From NCBI RefSeq assembly GCF_003194085.1, contig NZ_CP023994.1, positions 1,364,001-1,428,000 of the forward strand: 64,000 nt of DNA, read 5' to 3'. Made by a program: the position numbers and the translations under genes. Shown here one piece after another: positions 8,893 to 18,223 of this stretch. Every line of letters starts with the position of its first letter. Position 1 is the first letter of the stretch. The stretch is from Aurantimicrobium photophilum (GTDB taxonomy: Bacteria > Actinomycetota > Actinomycetes > Actinomycetales > Microbacteriaceae). Below the pieces are notes generated by a model. The model saw nothing but the letters and a program-made list of their open reading frames with translations, was not told the DNA's origin and did no database searches.

Positions 8893-9783
8893 CTATTTAG
8901 AGACCAACGTGATGGTCACCGTGGCGTTATATGTGCCCACCGGATACTCCGGAGGGGCAACAAAAGTGAGTGCCGCATCGAAGGTACTGTGCCCAACGGA
9001 AGAAGCTTGAGCTGCGGCATCAGCAAAAATCATTGGGTACGCAGCAGCACCAGCGAGGGTAGCTGTTCCGAGGGAGATTCCACTTGCTTCTGTGGAACCA
9101 GCAACCAATTGTGGAGCAGTACCCAATTGACTCTTAGAGATCGTTACGGTGTTGTCGGTACTCAACACAAAATTGGTGACATCGGCATACATTGTCCACC
9201 CCTGCTTGGAAACAGTTCGTTGGTCATTAACCGAAATCTGTCCCAACATTCCGGTGGAGGTCGAGACGTTGTTCACCAACACAGTTGTTCCCAAAGTGGT
9301 GGCTGCCCCTGCTGGGACAACCAAAGAAAGTGTTCCATCACCGGTAGAACCAGGAGTCACAAGACCTGCGCCTGAAACATTCAGTGAGGCAATAGCGTTC
9401 CTGAAAGGAACACCTGCTGCGGTCGTGCCTTCAGCAAAAATGTCATGGCCTCCGACAGCAAGATCCGTAGGTAGAGCAGTTGTCACGGTGTACGTACCCG
9501 TGCCATCTGCTACGCCTGCGGCGATTGGTGTCGGATTTGTATCCACCAGAATGTGAATTTGTGAACCGACAAGTAGGCCAGAGACGGTGACCGAGTATCT
9601 GGCAGTTGCAAGGGTATTTCCAGAACCAGACGGAGTTGAACTTGAATCAACGACATTCACGGTGAAAGAAATATCTGGGCTTGCGACAGAGGTGGCTTGA
9701 GCTGAACTCCACGACCCGAGCACAACGACAGAAACAGCCAGCACCGTGAGTGCGGCTGTGCGAATCGCGGTGAAGAAACGCAT
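8893..9783 (-). CDS. Secreted WxL-like surface protein, paralogue 1
   Basis: 296 residues, with a signal peptide cut near SSAQA-TS (about residue 30). An Ig-like domain (about 37-138) is followed by a WxL-like domain (about 148-296). That domain has SVNDQR followed by GWTMYADV, corresponding to the VxDxR...GWxL core of the WxL family, and ends in YNATVTITLVSK where Firmicutes proteins have a second TWTL motif. The first motif is thus W-T-M and the second has lost its Trp. A clear ribosome site (GGAAAGGG) precedes the ATG. No membrane anchor or LPXTG is present, so it is either released or held non-covalently. Confidence 0.68.
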   Translation of the reverse strand: MRFFTAIRTAALTVLAVSVVVLGSWSSAQATSVASPDISFTVNVVDSSSTPSGSGNTLATARYSVTVSGLLVGSQIHILVDTNPTPIAAGVADGTGTYTVTTALPTDLAVGGHDIFAEGTTAAGVPFRNAIASLNVSGAGLVTPGSTGDGTLSLVVPAGAATTLGTTVLVNNVSTSTGMLGQISVNDQRTVSKQGWTMYADVTNFVLSTDNTVTISKSQLGTAPQLVAGSTEASGISLGTATLAGAAAYPMIFADAAAQASSVGHSTFDAALTFVAPPEYPVGTYNATVTITLVSK

Positions 9784-9830
9784 CGCAACCCTTTCCGAGT
9801 GAGGTGATAAAGTGGGGGTTTCCTATGGTG

Positions 9831-9866
9831 AAATGCGGGAGAGCCGGTCCGGGCTCTCCCGCATTT
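9831..9866 (-). terminator. Intra-operon hairpin between the two WxL-like genes
   Basis: A perfect 15-bp stem (AAATGCGGGAGAGCC with its complement) and a 6-nt loop lie 14 nt after the end of the upstream WxL-like gene in the direction of transcription. No long U tract follows on the minus strand. It is therefore more likely a 3'-end-stabilising or partial terminator that lowers expression of the distal genes than an absolute stop. Confidence 0.6.
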
Positions 9867-9879
9867 CGTCTTTATAGAG

Positions 9880-10944
9880 TTACTTCGATACCAGAGTCAG
9901 GGTCAAGGTCGAGGTGTAGGTACCTGCGGCCTTGTCCTGTGGCGCTACGAAGGTCAACGAACCATTGAGTACGGTTGTGCCAACCGCGCTATTTGGTGCT
10001 GCCTCCGCGAAGAGTGCTCCATAGGTAGCAGATCCTGCAACAGTTGCAGTTCCTGCAGTTACTCCCGCGGCAGTGGTCGAGCCAACAACAATCGCTGGGG
10101 CAATACCAAGATTTGCCTTCGAGATGGTGTTTGCCGAGTCTGCCGAGTTGACGAAATCAGCAACTGTTGCTGTCAAGGTCCAACCCTGACGAGTGCTGAT
10201 ACGTCCATCATTCACCGTGATGTTCGGGAGCGTACCGGTGGTGGTCGAACGGTTGTTGACCAAAGAGGGTGCCCCGAAAGTTGCTGCAGCACCAGCTGGT
10301 ACTGACAGGCTCAAGGGGCCGTCTACTGCAGCAACGGTAGTCGCCGAAAGAGCGATGTTACCGGTGGTGACAGCAGAAGGAGCAGGCGTGCTCGATACAT
10401 CAGAAGTCGCAGCGAAGGTGAATGCACCCGTCGAAGCGGTTACTGCAATAGAGCGGTAGTAAGCACCAACAATGGTTACACCATTGTTGGTGGTGCAGGC
10501 AATACCCAGTGAGTAGTTACCACCAGATGCCTTGACTGCAGCCTGACCGGGTGTTCCGTTGATCATCGAGGTAGGCGAAAGGTCTGGCAGGTTGACATTC
10601 TTCGTACCAGATACGAATGCGTCTACCTTGTATGCCGACCAAGATGCCTTGGTGCGCTCAGATCCAGCTGGTGCAAGGAAGCCATATGCACCAGTTGCAG
10701 TTGAGGGGCATGCAATCGGAGGAAGTGCAACGTCGCTCGCAGAGGAGGAAGCAGTGAAGTTTCCAGCCCATGCGTTACTTGCACCATCGGTGATGAAGGC
10801 ACCAGTATCGCCGTTGGCGAAGTAGATGGGGCCATCTGAACCGTTGGACTGAGTTGCTGCCGAAGCAGCACCTACAGCCCCAGCGATCAGTGCGACGGAA
10901 GCGATAGCCGCTGCGCCGAACATGCTCTTTTTGTTGAGTTTCAC
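9880..10944 (-). CDS. Secreted WxL-like surface protein, paralogue 2
   Basis: 354 residues, with a signal peptide ending near GAASA (about residue 29). The N-terminal domain (about 30-205) is unlike that of paralogue 1 and contains two Cys residues, about C79 and C150, that could pair. The C-terminal WxL-like domain (about 208-354) is clearly homologous to paralogue 1. It contains ITVNDGR, GWTLTATVADF (W255-x-L257), LTFVAP and terminal YTSTLTLTLVSK. It lies 27 bp after the preceding solute-binding protein gene and just before a strong hairpin. Probably a non-covalently bound envelope protein. Confidence 0.68.
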   Translation of the reverse strand: MKLNKKSMFGAAAIASVALIAGAVGAASAATQSNGSDGPIYFANGDTGAFITDGASNAWAGNFTASSSASDVALPPIACPSTATGAYGFLAPAGSERTKASWSAYKVDAFVSGTKNVNLPDLSPTSMINGTPGQAAVKASGGNYSLGIACTTNNGVTIVGAYYRSIAVTASTGAFTFAATSDVSSTPAPSAVTTGNIALSATTVAAVDGPLSLSVPAGAAATFGAPSLVNNRSTTTGTLPNITVNDGRISTRQGWTLTATVADFVNSADSANTISKANLGIAPAIVVGSTTAAGVTAGTATVAGSATYGALFAEAAPNSAVGTTVLNGSLTFVAPQDKAAGTYTSTLTLTLVSK

Positions 10945-10971
10945 GTTTTTATCCTTTTAGTAGAGGAGCAA

Positions 10972-12126
10972 CTAAGACTTAGCTACGCGGATATTGACAG
11001 CGGAAACCGAAGGAGCAAGGAAGCCAAACTTCTTCTTTACTGCCAAGGTTGTGCTGGCAAGAGCACTTGCACCGTTGTAGGTGAGGCTCTTGGTGTTAGT
11101 GGTGCTTACTACGTTGGCAAGGTCTGCGTCATATGCAGGGTCTGCTGCGTTTACACGCGCATATTCAACGACGACGTAAGTGTCACGCCCCCAGGTTGAG
11201 TTTGCGTAGTAAGAAGCATTGGGCTCAAGTGCGCCAGCAGAACCATCAACTGCAGCAACTGGAGTTCCTGCTGTGGTGGCAACACCAGCGATAGTTGCAA
11301 CAGCCGACTGCTTTTTGAAGGAAGCGCCATTGCTCATAGCAATCCAACGAGATGCAGACATTGGCATAATCGAGTTTGTAGCAAGCGAAGAAGCGTCGTG
11401 CTCCTGGCCAGTCTTCACGCAACCACTTGCAATAGCAGGAGCTACAAGTGCCTCAGTCAGGCTGATCTTTGCCAGGAAGTCCTTACGGGTTCCTGAACCA
11501 GCCTGGGGGAGGTAAGCAGTAACTGTCTGTCCACCGAAGATCTGTGTGGTGTCAGTTGTGCTGCCACCACAGGTGTACAAAGAGGTCAGCTGTGCAAGGG
11601 TAAGTGAGTCGAGGTTGGTTGCAAGAGCAGGCGAACCGCTACTTGCGCCGTAGGCGTATGCGATTGCGTCTCGACCGAAGGGAATGTAGAGCAGTTCACC
11701 AGCGGCGTTGGAAGTTCCCGAGCTCGAAGAGCGAGCGATGTCAACCTGACCAGTGATAACAACTGCTGCAGGTGCACCGGTGGTACCCGAAGTGTATGCA
11801 ACACCGTCCATGGAACGGCTCAGCGCCTTCACACCATCACCAGAACCGTTGGGGCGACCGAAGCGGGGTCCGTTTGGCTTTGTGGTGATGTAAGCAGTAC
11901 CAGTTGCATCGAACGAACCGAGAGTGTTTCCACCAGTAGTTGCACGAACGGATGCGCCTGAAATGTTGGTTCCGTTGACGATAGCGCTGACGACGTCTTC
12001 GAGGGTGTCCGATCCCACGATGGCGTAGCTGTTAGAGACAGGTTCTGCCTGAGCGGGTGCCAAGGCGAGGCCTGAAAGGGCAACGCCAAGAGTTGCAGCG
12101 ATTGCAACTGATTTCTTTGAAATCAC
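10972..12126 (-). CDS. PstS-like secreted solute-binding protein (GSDTLED type)
   Basis: About 384 residues. The GTG at 12126 is chosen over the upstream in-frame ATG at 12171 because AAAGGA lies 7 nt before it and it begins a good signal peptide (MISKKSVAIAATLG... APAQA). The mature protein starts with YAIVGSDTLEDVV and later has LYTCGG and QAGSGTRKDFLAK, matching the phosphate-binding ligand loops of PstS-type proteins (GSDT and GSGTR). Unlike the two other binding proteins of this operon, it has no C-terminal TM helix. Ligand not proven; phosphate or an organophosphate is inferred from context. Confidence 0.72.
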   Translation of the reverse strand: MISKKSVAIAATLGVALSGLALAPAQAEPVSNSYAIVGSDTLEDVVSAIVNGTNISGASVRATTGGNTLGSFDATGTAYITTKPNGPRFGRPNGSGDGVKALSRSMDGVAYTSGTTGAPAAVVITGQVDIARSSSSGTSNAAGELLYIPFGRDAIAYAYGASSGSPALATNLDSLTLAQLTSLYTCGGSTTDTTQIFGGQTVTAYLPQAGSGTRKDFLAKISLTEALVAPAIASGCVKTGQEHDASSLATNSIMPMSASRWIAMSNGASFKKQSAVATIAGVATTAGTPVAAVDGSAGALEPNASYYANSTWGRDTYVVVEYARVNAADPAYDADLANVVSTTNTKSLTYNGASALASTTLAVKKKFGFLAPSVSAVNIRVAKS

Positions 12127-12228
12127 GAGGGATTCCTTTCCTATGGTTTGTTTTGTTGGGTGGTGCTTCATTGAACCGGGTGGTTCTTTGAATTTCGCTT
12201 GACATGATTCGCCTAGCGAAAGCTTGAG

Positions 12229-14823
12229 TTAGTTCAGACGCAAACGCCTCCGGCTGAGGAGCGGCACTGCAGCGGCAGCGGCAGCTCCCGAGAGAAAACC
12301 TGCTGGTACGGCAACCGCGAGAGGGCCAACCGAGGGATCTTTGGGAGTTTCACCGCTGGATAATGCCCCAGCTGCGTTTCCGGTAGCTGCCACTGTCGTT
12401 GCGGGGGCAACAACAGGAGCTGAAGAAACTGAGTTAGTCGTTGTGTAGGTTCCCTGAGAAACAGTTCCCAGATTCACAGCAGCTGCAGGCTTGATACCGG
12501 ACTGGATAGCACTCGCAGCTTGAAGAGCTTGGTTTACCCAACTTGCTGGAAGCGGGGCGTAACCTTCCGGGAGTTCACCGGCTTCAGTTCCTGGTGTTTG
12601 ACCATCTTTTGCAGCAAAGCGGATAAAGGCTGCATAGACCTCGCGCAAACCCGCATCTGACTGTTTGGGGTTAAGTGCTGCATAAATTGGCATCGTCAAG
12701 GGATATGCGGTCGTGGCTGCCTGTGCCTGTGAAGAGGCGAAGTCAAAACCATACACACTGGAATTGCTTGTTGGCGTCATAGCGGCGACCGCAGCACTCA
12801 TGCTGGCAGTAGTTGGAGCAACAAATTCACCAGCAGGATTGAGCAACATTGCGTTGACATTTTGGAAGCGTGAACTTGCTCCAGCTGTCGTCACAGCCAA
12901 CACCTGACGAGTTCCCAAGAAACTTCGACCGGATTTACCCCAAGCTGCAGGGATTTTTGACGTGTCCCAGCCGCCCAATACTTTTCCATCACCACGAAGA
13001 ACTTGGAGAGCACCTTCTTGCAAATCATGTACATACGGTCTGTATTGAACGAGGTTCAATACCCCTGTTCCCTGGAGAGTATTGGCGTTATATGAGTCAG
13101 CTTTTTCGATGGGGTCAGCCTTGGGGAAGTTACTCCTCGGCAAAGAAAGCCCAGTTTGGGAGGGGTTCAGTGCCGCATTTGAGCTATACCAGGAATTCAC
13201 AACCATGCCCCAGTCATCTGGGGTTCCTGCCAAGAATGCACGTGCATCTGGGTCGGCCATCACATAAGCCCAGAGCTGATAGGCGAGGTCAGAACGTCCT
13301 TGGGGGATAAGGAAGTCGCCTAGTGCTGCACCGTTGAGCTTCATGTACTGCCACTCAGGGTCATTGATGGCGAGGAACTCAGGATCTTGGGTCAAGTTTG
13401 TTGCGTTAGAACCTGGACGTTGTTCGTCGATGAAACCAACCTGTGTGAGAGGCGCACCAAAAGGAAGCGACTGAATGTAGGAGTTCGTCAACAACTTGGC
13501 AACAAGACGTGGATTGAGCTTGAGGCTGTCAAAGGGAAGTCCATTCCGCGCAACCACTTCGTTGGGAACGTTCTGATCCGGATCGATTTGACGGTCGATA
13601 GTGAAAGTGAGTGCAACGGAAGAGATTGCAACGGGTGCATAAACAAGGGGGTCAGAACTATTTGAATATGGGCGACTGGTGAGTGCGAGTGGACTGGCAC
13701 GAGTTCCTGCTGCGGAAGTCAGTGCAGAGGATTCGTCTCCTGCGCTGACAACGAATGTTGCACCCGTGGAACCAAGGCACAGTTCTGGCTGCCACTGGGC
13801 AACTGCCTGAGCCATGAGCTCACTTCCGGCGATTTGTTTTTCAGCCGAACCAATTTGGCAGCGGACACCGACAGGCTTGAAATCTAATTCAAAAGCAATG
13901 TGATGCTTCCATGCGTCCCAGAACAAACCTGATTTTGTGACATATGGTTCTCCCACGTCGCTGGTTCCACGAGGAATAATAACGAGCCAGCAGGACTGTC
14001 CGGTTGTCACACCATTTGCGGTGGTAGGTGCACCACAACCCAAACCGGGTGACTCCATCACTGTCTGCATCTCAAACTTGACCGAGCCAGATCCGTCTGC
14101 AGAAGAAGGAGCCCAAGGGATTTCGTTTGTGGTGTATTTCGTGAAGAACTGGTTGCTGTTGACGTTGATGTAGTTCAGTCCACATGTACTTTGCAGGAAG
14201 ACAGGATTGTTGGCGTTGTCTTTGCAGTAATACTGCTGCAATCTGTTGGTGGTGGGATTGAGAGCGATATCGCTGACCTCAACGCCAGTATTTGAAATAA
14301 AAGGTATTGAAGTGAGTGGAGAGTCAAATTGACTAGCTCCAGGAGCAGTAAATGGAACGTCATTCGCGTGAACATTGGCTAGCGAGGCCAAACTGTTTTC
14401 ACGGAGCGCAGCTGCGGTTTCGAAACCACCGTATTGGCAAGATGTGCGGTCAGGATGCCCTGGCCAATTGGGGTCTTCCTTCCAGCACTGAGCAATCTGT
14501 AGGAAGTTCTCACCACCAGTACCCGCTTGCGGACGAAGGGTGGGAGCTTCCGCACCTGTCCAATTGATGGTGACACCCTGTGAACCAAGATCTGCAGTTT
14601 GTGAAACCGTAACCTCTAAATCAGGCATTGGTGCACTACTCACTGCTGGGTCATAAGTTGCGGCAGAAACTGTTTCAGCGGTTGAAGAAATAGCATTTGC
14701 TTCTGAAGTTTGACCAAGGCTGGTCAGCAATCCTGCTGCTGTTCCGAACAGCAACGCAACCACCAGTCCACTGATTCCCGAACGGAGAATCATGGATTTT
14801 CTGGGGCGAGCGTGGGATGCCAC
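12229..14823 (-). CDS. Large membrane-anchored solute-binding-like surface protein
   Basis: 864 residues, with an N-terminal signal segment and a C-terminal TM helix followed by R-R-R-L-R-L-N, so it is anchored with the bulk outside. The N-terminal half has a Cys-containing region (CWKEDPNWPGHPDRTSC). The middle and C-terminal parts show features of PstS-like periplasmic proteins (YAPVAISSVALTF, LNPRLVAKLLTNSYI, YPLTMPIY). GTG start with AAAGGA 7 nt upstream. It is about twice the length of normal PstS. Its place between the DUF4333 and PstS-like genes argues for a role in phosphate capture or delivery. Specificity unknown. Confidence 0.62.
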   Translation of the reverse strand: MASHARPRKSMILRSGISGLVVALLFGTAAGLLTSLGQTSEANAISSTAETVSAATYDPAVSSAPMPDLEVTVSQTADLGSQGVTINWTGAEAPTLRPQAGTGGENFLQIAQCWKEDPNWPGHPDRTSCQYGGFETAAALRENSLASLANVHANDVPFTAPGASQFDSPLTSIPFISNTGVEVSDIALNPTTNRLQQYYCKDNANNPVFLQSTCGLNYINVNSNQFFTKYTTNEIPWAPSSADGSGSVKFEMQTVMESPGLGCGAPTTANGVTTGQSCWLVIIPRGTSDVGEPYVTKSGLFWDAWKHHIAFELDFKPVGVRCQIGSAEKQIAGSELMAQAVAQWQPELCLGSTGATFVVSAGDESSALTSAAGTRASPLALTSRPYSNSSDPLVYAPVAISSVALTFTIDRQIDPDQNVPNEVVARNGLPFDSLKLNPRLVAKLLTNSYIQSLPFGAPLTQVGFIDEQRPGSNATNLTQDPEFLAINDPEWQYMKLNGAALGDFLIPQGRSDLAYQLWAYVMADPDARAFLAGTPDDWGMVVNSWYSSNAALNPSQTGLSLPRSNFPKADPIEKADSYNANTLQGTGVLNLVQYRPYVHDLQEGALQVLRGDGKVLGGWDTSKIPAAWGKSGRSFLGTRQVLAVTTAGASSRFQNVNAMLLNPAGEFVAPTTASMSAAVAAMTPTSNSSVYGFDFASSQAQAATTAYPLTMPIYAALNPKQSDAGLREVYAAFIRFAAKDGQTPGTEAGELPEGYAPLPASWVNQALQAASAIQSGIKPAAAVNLGTVSQGTYTTTNSVSSAPVVAPATTVAATGNAAGALSSGETPKDPSVGPLAVAVPAGFLSGAAAAAAVPLLSRRRLRLN

Positions 14824-14953
14824 CGCGGTGTCCTTTGTAATTTAGAGGTTGAGACTTGCCTAGCAAAATAAAGCTAAGCCGGCTCGGTTAACCCCTTCTG
14901 AACAAGGAGGTAATACTGGCGGAACCGCGGGGTTGTTTTGGGTTATAACTTGG

Positions 14954-15352
14954 CTAACCAACGGGTAAGTCTGACTCAGGAAACCAGATGATGTTACCGA
15001 TGAGATCAGTGATGGTGACATTAACAGTTGCCACTGCTGCTCCAGATTGAGCCATGCACTTGAAAGTGAAATTCTTGGGGGCAACAAGTAAGTCTGGGCA
15101 TTCCACAACAGCTGTAATTCCCAAGTTGTCTTTGTAGTCAGCTTGAATCTGCATCGCTACGCGTTCGGGGTCAAGACGAATGAGTCCATCAGTGTTGAAG
15201 CTCAATACTCCAAACCCGATGAGAACAAAGCCGAGCACGGTTACCACGAGAACTCCTGCTAAAACTCCAAGCCAGCCCATGGTGCTTGCCTTCATATGGC
15301 GGAAAACGTCACGGAAGGTGGGTGCTGGCGTAGTGGGATCTTCAGAGCTCAT
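14954..15352 (-). CDS. DUF4333-domain membrane protein
   Basis: 132 residues. A short cytoplasmic N-terminus and one TM helix (about 29-52, WLGVLAGVLVVTVLGFVLIGFG) precede an outside domain. That domain has CPDLLVAPKNFTFKC and TVNVTITDLIGN, the two-Cys pattern of the actinobacterial DUF4333 family. The two Cys residues likely form a disulfide. It lies 27 bp after pstS and 130 bp before the large binding-like gene. Function is unknown for the family. Its presence inside the pst operon suggests a part in assembling or presenting the surface proteins. Confidence 0.7.
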   Translation of the reverse strand: MSSEDPTTPAPTFRDVFRHMKASTMGWLGVLAGVLVVTVLGFVLIGFGVLSFNTDGLIRLDPERVAMQIQADYKDNLGITAVVECPDLLVAPKNFTFKCMAQSGAAVATVNVTITDLIGNIIWFPESDLPVG

Positions 15353-15379
15353 TGGTTACTTTCGGGAAAAAGATGTTGG

Positions 15380-16966
15380 TTATTTCGGTTCAACAGTTGA
15401 TTCGGGGGCAATGTGGTGTTCCCCAAACGACTTCCGTCGAATCAGATAGGGAGGAACGGCGACCGCCGCTAGTAGGAGTCCGCCGGCCGCAAGCATGAGG
15501 CTTTGGCGACCACCCCACGGTTCTTCATTGAGGAAGAAGGGGCTTGCAGCACCGACGCTCCCATAGGAGGTAGTTTTTGAGCCAGCTTTGCCTGCTGCTC
15601 CTGAAGCACTTCCAGCAGCACCAGAGGCAGACCCACCAGCGCCCGAACCTGAAATAGCAGTTTCCTGTGTTGCGCCGCCCGTACCAGTTGTGCACTGATC
15701 TGGTCCCTGTTTGTCACACTCGGCAGGCTGAGGCGCCGTGGCGGCCAGTGCATTGCTTGAGGGGGAATCACCGGGCTTGAACGTCGGGTTATTGCAAGAG
15801 TTGATGTCTACCGAAACGCCACTAGCACCAGGGATGCGCTGAATCTGTTCGAAACCTGCCATGACCAAGTTCATTGGCAGCGGCGAGTAGCCCAAGGCTT
15901 CAGCCTGTTGTTGACCCTCGCAGAGCATGTATTGCCCGAAAGCACCAAGGGTGGCGCCCTTCTCGGCCGTGAAGACACCGCCGGTTGCAGTGGGAACAAT
16001 CATGTAGGAATAGCTGGAGAGCGGATAGGTTCGAGGGTCAGAGTTGTTGTACACGCCGCCCAGAATCTGGGTCAGGTAGTTTGCACCAGGAGTGGTGTCA
16101 ATCTGGGCTTGCATCAAAGCAACAGCAACTGAAGACGCCGTTGGCTCAACGTAGTAGCCGGAGCTGTTCAGAACCTTTGCTACTGGAAATCCCGATTGAA
16201 GCGCATAGGAGTATTCAACGTACGTAATTGCTCCCTCGCCATAGTCCTGGCTAACGTAGCCGGAAACGCCGGAGGATCCACTCTGATATTTGAATCCAGG
16301 GATGGTGGGGAACTGGGAAGTCATACCCCGGTTCCAAACACCACCATGTTGTTCAGACATCCAGAGCGTGAATTGAGCTGTCGAACCAGATCCGTCCGAG
16401 CGGACCACGGGAACGATGGTCTTATCTGGCATAGCGAGACCAGGGTTATCAGCTTGAATTGCAGCATCATTCCAGTTGGTGATGGAGCCGGCAAAAATCT
16501 TGGCGAGAACTTCCCCGCTGAGCCGCATATTGGTGACCTGCTGGCCACCAATCTTGAGGTTGTACATAAACGAAGTACCACCGGCCACGATAGGCATATA
16601 TGCATAACCGCGCGGAGGAACTTCAGGAGTAGAACCGTCTTCAGGTTGTGCCTGGAACGGAATTTCGGAAACTGCGAAGTCAACTGTTCCTGCGATGTAA
16701 TCGCGGCGTCCAGCAGATGAACCCACACCTGAGTAGTTAACTGTCATGCCGTAGTTGGCAGCAACGTTTTTTCTCCACTGATCAAGCGCGTTTTGAGACC
16801 ACGTAGAACCCGTTCCACTGATGGGAGCATAAGTGGTAGCGAAGGCGGCATTTTCGCCTGCCCCAGTGAATACAGTGACGAACGCAGCAAATGCTGCGAC
16901 AACAAATGCCAGCCGGCTTAAGCGGCGGCGGGGAGCAGTGACGTTTTTCATCATGTTATTTTTCAT
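15380..16966 (-). CDS. pstS: Phosphate-binding protein PstS, membrane-anchored
   Basis: 528 residues. A signal peptide precedes a PstS domain with ISGTGSTWSQNALDQW, YSGVGSSAGRRDY, FAVSEIPF, ITNWND and RSDGSGSTAQFT, the phosphate-contact loops of the family. A Gly/Ala/Ser-rich linker and a C-terminal TM helix with a basic tail follow, so this PstS is held by a C-terminal anchor rather than a lipobox (no lipobox Cys is seen). The start overlaps the end of pstA by 11 bp. It follows pstC and pstA, the reverse of the usual pstS-first order. Confidence 0.93.
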   Translation of the reverse strand: MKNNMMKNVTAPRRRLSRLAFVVAAFAAFVTVFTGAGENAAFATTYAPISGTGSTWSQNALDQWRKNVAANYGMTVNYSGVGSSAGRRDYIAGTVDFAVSEIPFQAQPEDGSTPEVPPRGYAYMPIVAGGTSFMYNLKIGGQQVTNMRLSGEVLAKIFAGSITNWNDAAIQADNPGLAMPDKTIVPVVRSDGSGSTAQFTLWMSEQHGGVWNRGMTSQFPTIPGFKYQSGSSGVSGYVSQDYGEGAITYVEYSYALQSGFPVAKVLNSSGYYVEPTASSVAVALMQAQIDTTPGANYLTQILGGVYNNSDPRTYPLSSYSYMIVPTATGGVFTAEKGATLGAFGQYMLCEGQQQAEALGYSPLPMNLVMAGFEQIQRIPGASGVSVDINSCNNPTFKPGDSPSSNALAATAPQPAECDKQGPDQCTTGTGGATQETAISGSGAGGSASGAAGSASGAAGKAGSKTTSYGSVGAASPFFLNEEPWGGRQSLMLAAGGLLLAAVAVPPYLIRRKSFGEHHIAPESTVEPK

Positions 16967-18218
16967 CCGTCGGGCTGGTGGGGGGAAGATTCTGTAACTG
17001 CGTTTGCTGAGGGAGCAGAGCTGTCTGTGCCGCCCGCTCGCGATCTTTCGAGAGCTGAGTCATACGGCGAACATCACTGCGTGATTGGGCCAGGACACGG
17101 CGGTAACCTCGGACAGAAAGCTGACCGGGGCCACGGCCGCCAAAAATACGTGCAGCTGTAAACAAGGTCAGCACAACAAGCAACAGCACGGCAGCGGTTC
17201 CGAAACCACGGGCAACCATATTGGGCTCAGGTGACTTAACGAAGTCGAATACCTGCAGAGGAAGAGAAATCATGGGCCCCGAGAATGGGTTCAGGTTGAG
17301 AACTGCAGTAACGCCTGAGGTGAGTAAAACCGGGGACGTTTCACCGATTCCTCGTGCAGTACCGAGAATGACTGCAGTGACGAGTCCGGAACGTGCGGTC
17401 GGAAGAACAACTCGACGCACTGTTTGCCAACGAGTCGCACCCAATGCCAGGGATGCCTCGCGCAAGTTACCTGGGACCAAGCGCAAAACCACATCAGAAG
17501 CACGAATCACAATCGGAAGCATCATTACCGTGATTGCCATGGATGCAGCAAAACCGGAACGCTGATGAGTGATGAGAGTAATGATGGCGGCATAGACAAA
17601 CAGCCCCGCAACAATAGAAGGCAATGCTGTCATGGCATCAGAAATCGTCCGCACGAATCGGGCGAAGGGGCCACCAATTTCGTTCAAGAAAACAGCAGTA
17701 GCGATTCCTAAAGGAATGGTGATGATGAGTGCCATAGAAATCTGCATCAGTGTGCCCATGATGGCGTGAAAAATACCACCCATAGAAAGCGGATCAAGTG
17801 GACCGGCAAGTTCCATCGTTTCAAAGTAGAAATTGAACTCGGAAAGAGCTTCCTGACCACGGAACAAGGTGAAAGTCACCACAAATAGCAGTGTGCCTAC
17901 GAGTAAAGAACCTGCCGAATACAGCAGTACGGTCATCAAGCGATCTTTGATGTCCTGCAAGCCGGAGCGAAATGAAATCAACAGTGCATAAACGCCCAAG
18001 AATAGAAGGAAGGCGACCACAACAAATCCGACATCACTGGTCAGCGGCGTAAACCAACCAAAGAGAAGGAAGGTCAAAGAGAGGCCGGCAACAGCACCGC
18101 CAATCATGTCGAACTTGTCCTCAAGGCGCATTTTGCGCACTTCGCGAACAATGCCCACCGACTGGCGGTCAGGATCCGGAAGAGAGGTTTTCTTCTCAAG
18201 TTGGTTTATCGTCATCAT
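16956..18218 (-). CDS. pstA: Phosphate ABC transporter permease PstA
   Basis: 420 residues with multiple TM helices and the EAA-type loop EASLALGATRWQTVRRVVLP that contacts PstB. PstA-specific stretches include IATAVFLNEIGG, ALPSIVAGLF, and ARGIGETSPVLLT. It is longer than typical PstA because of an N-terminal segment with three extra hydrophobic helices and a Gln-rich cytoplasmic tail. It lies 5 bp after pstC and overlaps pstS by 11 bp. Confidence 0.94.
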   Translation of the reverse strand: MMTINQLEKKTSLPDPDRQSVGIVREVRKMRLEDKFDMIGGAVAGLSLTFLLFGWFTPLTSDVGFVVVAFLLFLGVYALLISFRSGLQDIKDRLMTVLLYSAGSLLVGTLLFVVTFTLFRGQEALSEFNFYFETMELAGPLDPLSMGGIFHAIMGTLMQISMALIITIPLGIATAVFLNEIGGPFARFVRTISDAMTALPSIVAGLFVYAAIITLITHQRSGFAASMAITVMMLPIVIRASDVVLRLVPGNLREASLALGATRWQTVRRVVLPTARSGLVTAVILGTARGIGETSPVLLTSGVTAVLNLNPFSGPMISLPLQVFDFVKSPEPNMVARGFGTAAVLLLVVLTLFTAARIFGGRGPGQLSVRGYRRVLAQSRSDVRRMTQLSKDRERAAQTALLPQQTQLQNLPPTSPTDEK

Positions 18219-18223
18219 CTGTC

